Shown: piece after piece, positions 25,286-32,528 of the stretch
Position numbering within the stretch: position 1 is the stretch's first letter
How the letters are laid out: every line of letters begins with the position of its first letter
Source: an uncultured Bacillota bacterium
GTDB taxonomy: Bacteria; Bacillota; Clostridia; Oscillospirales; Oscillospiraceae
Assembly: GCA_947073765.1 (NCBI GenBank)
Contig: CAMTMZ010000025.1
Location: 1 to 41,985 of the forward strand
Reading direction: 5' to 3'
Length of the DNA: 41,985 nt
The notes under the pieces: model-generated
Seen by the model: the letters and a program-made list of their open reading frames with translations, nothing else
Databases searched by the model: none
What the model was told of the DNA's origin: nothing
Program-made: the position numbers and the translations under genes

Positions 25286-25560
25286 TCACCGGCCGGATCC
25301 TTTTACAAGCTCCACTGCCGCACGCACAATTTCCAATTCCTCTTCCAGCATTCGTACCATGATTTCAGGTTGCTCGTCCATGACGACTTCCAAAATTTTG
25401 TCGATGGTTTTACACGTTGGATTTCCATCTCCTTCCCGGTATTTGTAGTAATTCGATGGTTCAATCCCCATTTTATTCGCGATGATAAAACAAGACAGGC
25501 CGGTTTTTCCTCGTACTCTCGAAGAAGTCCTTTAATAAAATTTATAATCGAATCTGTCAT
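25286..25560 (-). pseudogene. XRE-like small DNA-binding regulator with a frameshift
   Basis: The ATG at 25560 has AAAGGAGA and a promoter upstream. It reads MTDSIINFIKGLLREYEEK and then loses frame in a run of five A's on the minus strand (25504-25508). Six A's would give EEKTGLSCFIIANKMGIEPSNYYKYREG, a helix-turn-helix pattern, followed by GNPTCKTIDKILEVV and an acidic helical tail to the stop at 25286. The intact protein would be about 91 residues. A single-base deletion in a homopolymer is a common error in both sequencing and evolution, so the gene may or may not be broken. It is convergent with the small gene at 24945. Confidence 0.65.
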
Positions 25561-25580
25561 ATTATTATCTCCTTTGCGAA

Positions 25581-25610
25581 ATTATGACAGATTCTTACCG
25601 CTTTCGACAA
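25581..25610 (-). promoter_or_regulatory. Promoter of the XRE-like gene
   Basis: On the minus strand TTGTCG (25605-25610) and CATAAT (25581-25586) are 18 bases apart, giving a very short leader before the ribosome site AAAGGAGA and the ATG at 25560. Confidence 0.45.
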
Positions 25611-25787
25611 CATATATATAGGAATTTCATTTAATGATTGATATTTTTTCTTTTTCGCTTCTAATTTTTCCCACTCTTAGCTCCGCTTTTATCCTGTGGA
25701 ACCCAGAATCTTACTGTTAGGCACTCTTAATATAATCAACGTTAATACATCTATAATAAATATTAGAGTTTCTAACTATAATAGATA

Positions 25788-25823
25788 CCCCCTGACGTAG
25801 TTCGATTGTCCTACGTCAGGGGG
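25788..25823 (+). terminator. Isolated strong hairpin upstream of the MoxR operon
   Basis: A perfect 13-bp stem (CCCCCTGACGTAG / CTACGTCAGGGGG) with a 10-base loop and then CTTTTGTT. It looks like a plus-strand terminator, but no plus-strand gene lies within 600 bases upstream. It may insulate the operon, or end a small RNA. Confidence 0.65.
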
Positions 25824-25888
25824 CTTTTGTTCGTCCTCCGTTTTCACTGGTTTAGTTCAATTTTAATCGAAATACAGAAACCTTAACG

Positions 25889-25917
25889 TTGTCATTCATT
25901 TTGTTTTATGCTATACT
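25889..25917 (+). promoter_or_regulatory. Sigma-A promoter of the MoxR-DUF5682-VWA-SWIM-DUF4132 operon
   Basis: TTGTCA (25889-25894) and TATACT (25912-25917) are separated by 17 bases. The predicted start near 25924 gives a leader of about 37 bases. No other good promoter was found before 36058, so this likely drives all six genes. Confidence 0.7.
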
Positions 25918-25960
25918 CGCAATGAGAAATCAGCTATTCCGTTTATGAGAGGTGACAGCT

Positions 25961-27076
25961 GTGGAAGAAAAAATCCTTCGCCCTCAGGCTGAGCAACGGT
26001 ATCAAGAGGAGCTATCCGCGCTGCGTCTTTGGGACCAGGACAACAGAAAGCCGCAAAACTGGCTGCTGTCCCCCAAAGCAGTGCGGCTTTTTATTTTAGG
26101 CTCCCCCCGCCCGGTCCGCTGCGGCAGCCAGGAGATCACAATCCGCAAAAAATATTTAGGCAACGACGCGCTGGTGGAGCGCTGCATCATCACTCTGGCG
26201 GGCAACCGGGGTCTGATGCTGGTAGGGGAGCCGGGCACCGCCAAAACCATGCTCTCTGAGCTTTTGTCCGCCGCCATCAGCGGGTGCAGCACCAACACGG
26301 TTCAGGGCACCGCCGGCACCACTGAAGATATGATCAAATACAGCTGGAATTACGCCCTGCTCCTGGCCAAGGGGCCCTGCCGGGAGGCCCTGGTTCCTTC
26401 CCCTCTCTACGTCGGCATGGAAAAGGGGATCCTGACCCGCTTTGAGGAGATCACTCGCACCCCCGCGGAGGTGCAGGACAGCTTAATCAGTGTGCTCAGT
26501 GACAAGGTCCTGAACATCCCGGAGCTGGGGGATGAGGGCCTGCTGTTCGCCCGGCCCGGCTTCAACGTCATCGGTACCGCAAACACCAGGGATAAAGGGG
26601 TAAACGAGATGTCCAGCGCGCTTAAGCGCCGGTTTAACTTTGAGACCGTGCAGCCGGTGGGGGATGTGGCCATGGAGAAGCAGATCATCCTGAATGAGGT
26701 GGGGGCTCTGGCCGCCTCCGCGGGGATCACTCAGCCCCTGGATGCCGAGGCCGCAGGGCTGCTGGCCGTCACCTATCATGAGCTCAGGGAGGGCATCTCC
26801 GCCCAGGGCCAGCGCATCGAAAAGCCCAGCGCCGTTATGAGCACCGCCGAAGCCATCTCCGTCTACTTCCAGACCCTGATGACCGCCTGGTACTACGGCG
26901 ACGGCCGTATGGACGAAAAAAATTTAGTGGAAAATCTGGTGGGCGCGGTGGCCAAGGAGTCCCGAGAGGATCTGGACAAGATTACCGGCTACTTTTCCAC
27001 CGTGGTACGGGACAAAGCGCAACGGGAGGGCGGCGCATGGAAACGTTATTACGAGGCGAGAAACCAGCTGAAGTAA
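25961..27076 (+). CDS. MoxR-type AAA+ ATPase (YehL-like)
   Basis: A 371-residue AAA+ ATPase of the MoxR class. Walker A is GEPGTAKT (89-96, Lys95). The Walker B region reads GILTRFEEITR, with FEE (161-163) where most MoxR proteins have DE, and is followed by the typical EVQDSLISVLSDK. Sensor 1 is FNVIGTANTRDKG (201-213), and ALKRRFNFE gives the arginine finger region. MoxR ATPases act as chaperones that remodel or load metals into partner proteins together with VWA proteins, here the gene at 29442. I start it at GTG 25961 because GAGAGGTGA lies six bases ahead; GTG 25952 would overlap that site. The gene overlaps the next by 40 bases. The set resembles E. coli YehL with YehM, YehP, YehQ and YehI. 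Confidence 0.92.
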   Translation: MEEKILRPQAEQRYQEELSALRLWDQDNRKPQNWLLSPKAVRLFILGSPRPVRCGSQEITIRKKYLGNDALVERCIITLAGNRGLMLVGEPGTAKTMLSELLSAAISGCSTNTVQGTAGTTEDMIKYSWNYALLLAKGPCREALVPSPLYVGMEKGILTRFEEITRTPAEVQDSLISVLSDKVLNIPELGDEGLLFARPGFNVIGTANTRDKGVNEMSSALKRRFNFETVQPVGDVAMEKQIILNEVGALAASAGITQPLDAEAAGLLAVTYHELREGISAQGQRIEKPSAVMSTAEAISVYFQTLMTAWYYGDGRMDEKNLVENLVGAVAKESREDLDKITGYFSTVVRDKAQREGGAWKRYYEARNQLK

Positions 27077-29442
27077 TTCCCTTTTCTCTGGACGTCCCGG
27101 TGCTTTACTACCCGGTGCGGCACCACAGTCCCGCCTGTGCCTGGCATTTGGAGCGGGTTATGGAGCGGTACGCCCCCGAATGCGTCCTGGTGGAGGGTCC
27201 GGAAAACGCCAACCACCTGATCCCGGTGCTGACCCACCCGGATACCAAGGCCCCTGTGGCTCTCTACTACGCCTACCGAGATGAGACCGGCCTGCTGACC
27301 TCGGAGCAGGGGGAGGAGAGCTGCCGCTGCTATTACCCCTTTCTGGACCACTCCCCGGAGCTGGTAGCCCTGAGAGGCGCGGCCGCCCGCGGCATCCCGG
27401 TCCGGTTTATCGATCTGCCCTACAGGGAAATCCTCCTTGCCACCGAGAAGGCCCGTGGCCTTCGGGCCAAGGAGGAAAAGCTGAGTTACGCCAACGATCG
27501 CTATCTGGCCGCCAGCCGGTTTCAGCAGCTGCTGTGCGAGAAGTCCGGCCTGCGCAGCTTTGAGGAATTTTGGGAGAAATACTTTGAGACCACAGGACTG
27601 GCTCAGACAGACGAGGCCTTTGTCCGCCAAATGAACGCCTATTGCCTCCTCACCCGGCAGAACACCCCGGAGGCGGAGCTGGCGGAGGATGGCTGCCTGG
27701 CCCGGGAGGCCCACATGGCCCTCCGCATTCGGGAGGCATCAGAACAGCACCGGAAGGTGCTGGTGGTGGTAGGAGGCTTTCATGTCTGGGGTCTTCTCCA
27801 TAGCTCGGCTCAGCTCTTGGATCACAAAAAGCTGCCCGAGGGGAGCCAGGCCGTCTACCCCATGCGCTACACTATGCCGGCTGCGGATGCCCTGTCCGGG
27901 TATGCCAGCGGGATGCCTTCCCCCGGCTTTTACGCCAGCGTGTGGACCGCCCTTCATGATGGTCCCCCGGAGCTGGTCTGGGACCGGGTAACTTTGGACT
28001 ACCTTGTTCGCACAGGCCGCAGACTCCGCCAGGACGGGGCTGTGATCTCCGCCTTTGACGAGATGTGCGCCCTCCAGCAGTCCAGGGGCCTGGCCCAGCT
28101 CCGGCAAAAGACAGGACCGGGCCTCTACGAATTGCAGGACGGGGTGCTCAGCGCTTTTGTCAAAGGGGAGGCCAGCCTCTCCGGCGTGGAGCCGCTTCGG
28201 GTTCTGCGGAGGCTGACCACCGGAAAGGCGGTGGGCCAACTGTGCGAGGGAGCTCCAATCCCGCCCCTGGCCAAGGACTTTGACGTACAATGTAATCGCC
28301 ACCGTTTAAAGCAGGAAGCCGCTGCCCGGCGGGAGCTTACACTGTCTATCTTTTCGGAGCCCCGCCACCGGGAGATCAGCCGCTTTCTCCACCAGACAGT
28401 CTTTCTGGACTGCGGCTTTGCTCAGCGGAAAAAGGGCCCTGATCTCCGGCTGGGTAAAGACCGGAATCTGATCCGGGAGAGCTGGGACTACCGCTGGACT
28501 GCCGCCGTGGACGCGGCGCTGATTGAGCATGCGGTATCCGGAGCCACTGTGCGGGAGGCCTGTGCCGCCGAACTGCGGCAGAACATGGCCGCCGCGGTCC
28601 GGGCGGAGCAGGGAGCGGATCTGCTGGTTCAGGGCTTTCTCATGGGGATCGGCGACGTATCCGATGCCTTGGCCGGACGGCTGGATGAGCTGCTCATTCA
28701 GGACGGGGATTTTTCCTCCCTGTGCGCCGCCTGCGCCTCCCTCAACACCCTGGACGAGTGGCAGGTCCAGTACGGGGAGCGGGGCACCTACGACTACCCC
28801 GCCCTGCTCCGCCGATGCTTTGGCCGGGTCCTGCAGCTGCTTCCCTCCATGAATTCGGTGGACAGCCGGCAGGTCCCGTCGGTTCAGCAGGCCTGCATGC
28901 TGCTTTATCAGGTCACAGGGCGGGAATCCTTTTCTGCCCAGCGCCCCGCCCTGCTGAACGCTTTTGAGACGCTGATCCGTCAGGAGCCCCTCCACCCCGC
29001 CCTCCACGGCGCGGTGCTGGGACTGCTTTACGGCGCCCTGCCGGAGCGGAAGGCCGCCATTGACGACGCCGTCCGGAGTTATCTCCGGGGTACTCCGGGA
29101 ATGCTGCTGCAATCGGCTTCCTTTTTGCAGGGCCTGTTCTATACGGCCCGGGACCTGCTGCTGGCGGATCCCGATTTTCTTTCTAATATTGACGAGCTGC
29201 TGTGCGTCCTGGAGGATGAGGACTTTACCCGCCTCCTCCCGGAACTGAGACTGGCCTTCAGCTACTTTGTTCCAACGGAGACCGACCGCCTGGCCAAGCG
29301 CGCGGCAGCCCTCCACGGCGGGACGGCGGACCTGTTCCGCCGGAACGGGGTAACCCCCGCCGCCTACACGCGAGGGGAGGCCCTGGATGCCTGGGCCGCT
29401 GCCCGTCTGGATGCGTTTTTTGAAGAAGAGGGGGGAGACTGA
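27037..29442 (+). CDS. DUF5682-family protein (YehM-like)
   Basis: An 801-residue protein of the DUF5682 type found beside MoxR and VWA genes. The N-terminal 270 residues hold the conserved core: VLYYPVRHHSPACAWHL (His29, His30), VLVEGPENANHLIP (Glu53), the repeat-like YYPFLDHSPE, IPVRFIDLPYRE, and VVVGGFHVWGL near 250. This His/Glu arrangement recalls the TraB/ChaN/EreA group of putative metal-dependent hydrolases, so an enzymatic role is possible; that is inference. Residues about 270-800 are helical without a motif I can name. The ATG 27037 has GGGAGG ahead and overlaps the ATPase gene by 40 bases, longer than usual coupling. Its last base is shared with the next gene's ATG. Confidence 0.85.
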   Translation: METLLRGEKPAEVIPFSLDVPVLYYPVRHHSPACAWHLERVMERYAPECVLVEGPENANHLIPVLTHPDTKAPVALYYAYRDETGLLTSEQGEESCRCYYPFLDHSPELVALRGAAARGIPVRFIDLPYREILLATEKARGLRAKEEKLSYANDRYLAASRFQQLLCEKSGLRSFEEFWEKYFETTGLAQTDEAFVRQMNAYCLLTRQNTPEAELAEDGCLAREAHMALRIREASEQHRKVLVVVGGFHVWGLLHSSAQLLDHKKLPEGSQAVYPMRYTMPAADALSGYASGMPSPGFYASVWTALHDGPPELVWDRVTLDYLVRTGRRLRQDGAVISAFDEMCALQQSRGLAQLRQKTGPGLYELQDGVLSAFVKGEASLSGVEPLRVLRRLTTGKAVGQLCEGAPIPPLAKDFDVQCNRHRLKQEAAARRELTLSIFSEPRHREISRFLHQTVFLDCGFAQRKKGPDLRLGKDRNLIRESWDYRWTAAVDAALIEHAVSGATVREACAAELRQNMAAAVRAEQGADLLVQGFLMGIGDVSDALAGRLDELLIQDGDFSSLCAACASLNTLDEWQVQYGERGTYDYPALLRRCFGRVLQLLPSMNSVDSRQVPSVQQACMLLYQVTGRESFSAQRPALLNAFETLIRQEPLHPALHGAVLGLLYGALPERKAAIDDAVRSYLRGTPGMLLQSASFLQGLFYTARDLLLADPDFLSNIDELLCVLEDEDFTRLLPELRLAFSYFVPTETDRLAKRAAALHGGTADLFRRNGVTPAAYTRGEALDAWAAARLDAFFEEEGGD

Positions 29443-30557
29443 TGCTTACCGATGGCGCGGCGCTGAACCGATGGCGGCTGGTGCTGGGAAAAAACGCGGA
29501 GCAGCAGCTCACCCTTACTGAGGGCCGCCTGCTGCGCATAGACGACGCTCTTGACTTTCTTTACAGCCGGGAGAAGGGAGAAGACGAGCGGGATCCTCAC
29601 GGAGGGCTGGGGGCCAGCCAGCTCACCGTGTCCCGCTGGCTCAGCGAGGTACGCACTCTATTTCCCCAGGAGACCGCTGAGGTTTTACAGCGGCACGCTC
29701 TGGACCGCTACCAGCTCACCGAGCTGCTGTCTGACCGGGCGGTGCTGGAGCGGATGGAGCCCAACCAGGCCCTTTTAGAGACCGTCTTGGGCCTGAAGCA
29801 TATGATGAAGGGCCCGGTGCTGGACACCGCCCGGCGCATCGTCCAACGGGTCGCTGCCCAGCTGACCGAGAAAATGCAGCAGGATATCCGCCGCTCCGCC
29901 CTGGGCAAGCTGGACCGCAGCAGCCGCAGCAATGTGCGTTCCCTGCGCAACCTGGATATTTCCCGCACCATCCGGAAAAATCTGGCCCATTATGACGTTG
30001 CGGAAAAGCAGCTGATGCTGGAACAGATCTATTTTAACGGCCGCATCAAGCGCTACAACCCCTGGCGGGTGGTGCTGGCGGTAGACGAGAGCGGCTCTAT
30101 GCTCTCCAGCGTTATCCACAGCGCGGTGATGGCGGGCATTTTTGCCAGGCTGCCCATGCTGGACACCCGGCTGGTCATCTTTGACACCTCTGTGGTGGAT
30201 CTGAGCGGCTATGCGGGGGACCCGGTGGAAATCCTTATGAGCGTCCAGCTTGGCGGCGGGACTGACATTGCCGGGGCTATGGGCTACTGCGAGACCCTGA
30301 TTGCCTTCCCCCACCGCACCATGGTGGTGCTGGTCAGCGACCTGTGCGAGGGTGGTTCCCGAAAGGAGCTGTACCGCATCTGCCACGACATCATTGAGAG
30401 CGGCGCCAAGCTCATCGCCCTCACCGCCCTGGACGAAAACGCAGCCCCCGCCTACGACCGGTCCACCGCAGAGGTCCTGGCCGGAATGGGGGCCCATGTT
30501 GGGGCCATGACCCCTGCCCAGCTGGCAGACTTTATGGCAAATGTTATGCGGGATTAA
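29442..30557 (+). CDS. VWA-domain protein with intact MIDAS (YehP-like)
   Basis: A 371-residue protein whose C-terminal half is a von Willebrand factor A domain of the CoxE/YehP kind. The metal-ion-dependent adhesion site is complete: D215-x-S217-x-S219 in VVLAVDESGSM, Thr274 in LGGGTDIAGAM, and Asp300 in VVLVSDLCEGG. Residues 1-200 are helical and rich in charged residues, ending in the conserved-looking YFNGRIKRYNPW. It would bind Mg2+ and client proteins and be the direct partner of the MoxR ATPase. Its ATG overlaps the previous stop as TGATG, so the genes are coupled. No signal peptide or membrane segment: a cytoplasmic protein. Confidence 0.92.
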   Translation: MLTDGAALNRWRLVLGKNAEQQLTLTEGRLLRIDDALDFLYSREKGEDERDPHGGLGASQLTVSRWLSEVRTLFPQETAEVLQRHALDRYQLTELLSDRAVLERMEPNQALLETVLGLKHMMKGPVLDTARRIVQRVAAQLTEKMQQDIRRSALGKLDRSSRSNVRSLRNLDISRTIRKNLAHYDVAEKQLMLEQIYFNGRIKRYNPWRVVLAVDESGSMLSSVIHSAVMAGIFARLPMLDTRLVIFDTSVVDLSGYAGDPVEILMSVQLGGGTDIAGAMGYCETLIAFPHRTMVVLVSDLCEGGSRKELYRICHDIIESGAKLIALTALDENAAPAYDRSTAEVLAGMGAHVGAMTPAQLADFMANVMRD

Positions 30558-30570
30558 AGGAGGTGGACCT

Positions 30571-32208
30571 ATGGATCTTCCGGAAGCGCTGTCCACCGCC
30601 CTGAGGGCTGCGGATGAAAATTACCTGACTGGCCTGTGCAACAAAGGCACTGTCAACCGGGCAAAAAAGGACCTGGCTGGCCTTACGGATCCTGAGTTGA
30701 TTCCGGAAAACGGCGGTGTGACGGTAAAACTGGGCGGGGCGGACTGCTTTATCACCGTCCCGCTTGGGGAGAGCCGGTGCTCCTGCCCCAGCGGCGTACT
30801 CTGCCGCCACCGGATTGCCGCAATCCTGTGGCTGAAGGAGCAGCTTGACAGCGCCACCCCCGCCAGCCCGCCAGCCCAGAGGCCGGATTTTCAGGAGCTG
30901 CGGGCCTATCCCTCGGAGAAGCTGGTCCGGCAGCTGGGGCCCAAGCGGCTGTCCGCCGCCCTGTTTCGTCATCAGAGCGGCGGCGGGCCCGAGCTTTCCG
31001 AGACCTCGGTGGTTACGGTGGACATGCCTTGGCTGCCCGCCTCGGTGCGCCTGCTGGAGCCCCTGGAGCACAGTTCCTGTTCCTGCCACAGCAAGGCCTT
31101 CTGCCTCCACAAGGCTGAGGCTCTGCTGTACTGGCAGCTGAAAGAGGGCATTGCGGACCCCTCCCTTCTGCAAACCTCCCAGCCTGCCGGGGCGTCTCCG
31201 GATCCAGAAGAGGTGCGGGGCGTTTGTCAGGCAGTGCGCCAGACGCTGACCTCCTATCTGTCCACCGGTCTGAGCCGACTGCCCCCCAGCGTGTGCGAGA
31301 CAGTGGAGCGAATGGCAGCCCTGTGCCACACCGCCAGACTTCCGGCGCTGGAGCGAGCCCTGCGGGGGCTGCACGGGGAATACGCCGCTTACTTTGCCCG
31401 GTCGGCCACCTATCGGGACGCCGCCCTGCTTCAGCGCATCTCCGCCGCCTTCCGCCTGGCTGGAGCCCTGGAAGAGGCGGATGAGGACAGCGTTCCCGCC
31501 CTAGCCGGGATCTTTCGGGAGGATTATCTGCCGGTGGGAAACCTCAAGCTGTATCTGCTGGGAATGAGGGAGTTTTCCGGGCGGGGCGGCTACGCCGGGA
31601 CGATTTACTACTTTTGGGAACGAGACGCCCATCAATTTTATACCTTTACCCACGCCCGGCCCACCTTTTATGAGACAAATGCCCGCCGCCGTCCCGCCGC
31701 CGTCCCCTGGGGACTGCCCTGTCCCCTCTCCCAGGCCTGGAACTTCTCCCTGAACCTGACCCACGCCAAGGCCACCTCAGCCGGGAATCTGTCGGCCTCC
31801 GAACAGTGTCAGGCCACCCTCCTGAACGCATCCAAGCCCGGCTTGGTATATCCCGAGGAGTTGATCTGTGCCGACTTTGGGGCCCTTCTGAAGCAGCACA
31901 GCACCCCCCATGCTCCAGAGCGGGAGCGGCTGGCGGTGGTCCGGCCCCGGCGGTGCCAGCCCCAGCCTTACGATCCGGTTCAGCAGCGGTTTGCTCTGCG
32001 GCTGTTGGACGGCGAGGGCCGGGATCTTTGGCTGGAAGTCCGCTACAAAAAGGAGGAGGCCAAGGTGGTGGACCTGCTGGAGCAGCTGGCAGACAATTTA
32101 GGCAAAACGGCGTTCTCTCCCGTTTTTTTCGGCATAGTCTACCGGGAGGAGGACCGGCTCAAGCTCTATCCCATTGAATTTTTCACCGAATGGGGGGATG
32201 CTCTGTGA
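30571..32208 (+). CDS. Double SWIM zinc-finger protein (YehQ-like)
   Basis: A 545-residue protein with two SWIM-type zinc-binding motifs of identical spacing, C-x-C-x5-C-x-H: Cys70, Cys72, Cys78, His80 (CSCPSGVLCRH), and Cys170, Cys172, Cys178, His180 (CSCHSKAFCLH). They sit exactly 100 residues apart, so the N-terminal part may be an internal duplication. SWIM domains bind DNA or protein. The rest has no motif I recognise, although the C-terminal 200 residues look like a mixed alpha/beta domain. The start ATG 30571 has AAAGGAGGTGG at a perfect distance, 13 bases after the VWA gene stop. The gene corresponds in content to E. coli yehQ. Confidence 0.9.
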   Translation: MDLPEALSTALRAADENYLTGLCNKGTVNRAKKDLAGLTDPELIPENGGVTVKLGGADCFITVPLGESRCSCPSGVLCRHRIAAILWLKEQLDSATPASPPAQRPDFQELRAYPSEKLVRQLGPKRLSAALFRHQSGGGPELSETSVVTVDMPWLPASVRLLEPLEHSSCSCHSKAFCLHKAEALLYWQLKEGIADPSLLQTSQPAGASPDPEEVRGVCQAVRQTLTSYLSTGLSRLPPSVCETVERMAALCHTARLPALERALRGLHGEYAAYFARSATYRDAALLQRISAAFRLAGALEEADEDSVPALAGIFREDYLPVGNLKLYLLGMREFSGRGGYAGTIYYFWERDAHQFYTFTHARPTFYETNARRRPAAVPWGLPCPLSQAWNFSLNLTHAKATSAGNLSASEQCQATLLNASKPGLVYPEELICADFGALLKQHSTPHAPERERLAVVRPRRCQPQPYDPVQQRFALRLLDGEGRDLWLEVRYKKEEAKVVDLLEQLADNLGKTAFSPVFFGIVYREEDRLKLYPIEFFTEWGDAL

Positions 32209-32528
32209 TAGAGCTCTTGGACGATATGGAGCAGGCCCTGACTGACCTGATGCAGTCCGGATTTTCCACCGGCGGCCCAACTGCGGCCAAGCGGCTGCAC
32301 AACCTGTCCCTGGCCTGTGAGGAGCTCGGCCTGCACACCGGCGGGACGCTGCTGTTACAGTTGGAACAAACCCTGAACACCCGCTCCCATGCCATGGAAA
32401 AGGATGACCTTCCTCTGGCGTCGGCAGTCTGCCGGACGGTACGGTATATCCAGCTGTGCCGGGAGAAGCTTCAGGAGGAACAAATTATTCAGCGCTGGCA
32501 GTCGATCAAACTAGAGGAGGCATTCTGA
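32205..32528 (+). CDS. Small helical protein of unknown function inside the operon
   Basis: A 107-residue protein that I do not recognise. It starts at GTG 32205, overlapping the SWIM gene stop as GTGA, and ends at 32528 on the first base of the next ATG (TGATG). The protein (starting VIELLDDMEQALTDLM) is almost wholly helical, acidic to neutral, with TAAKRLHNLSLACEELGLHTGG in the middle and leucine-rich heptad-like spacing, so it could be a helical bundle adaptor. I know no E. coli counterpart in the yeh cluster. Its coupling to both neighbours argues for a real and stoichiometric subunit. Confidence 0.8.
   Translation: MIELLDDMEQALTDLMQSGFSTGGPTAAKRLHNLSLACEELGLHTGGTLLLQLEQTLNTRSHAMEKDDLPLASAVCRTVRYIQLCREKLQEEQIIQRWQSIKLEEAF

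Larger units (their letters stand above)
25561..25960. other. 400-base AT-rich intergenic region ahead of the six-gene operon
   Basis: Markedly more AT-rich than its surroundings. It carries the XRE-like gene promoter, an isolated strong hairpin at 25788-25823 with a TATAAT element just before it, and the promoter of the AAA-ATPase operon. I see no coding frame. Confidence 0.6.

Noticed and set aside
25961-30557. Assigning the MoxR-VWA pair to CO dehydrogenase (Cox) maturation
   Set aside because: No molybdenum hydroxylase or cox genes lie nearby, and the DUF5682, SWIM and DUF4132 partners point to the Yeh type instead.
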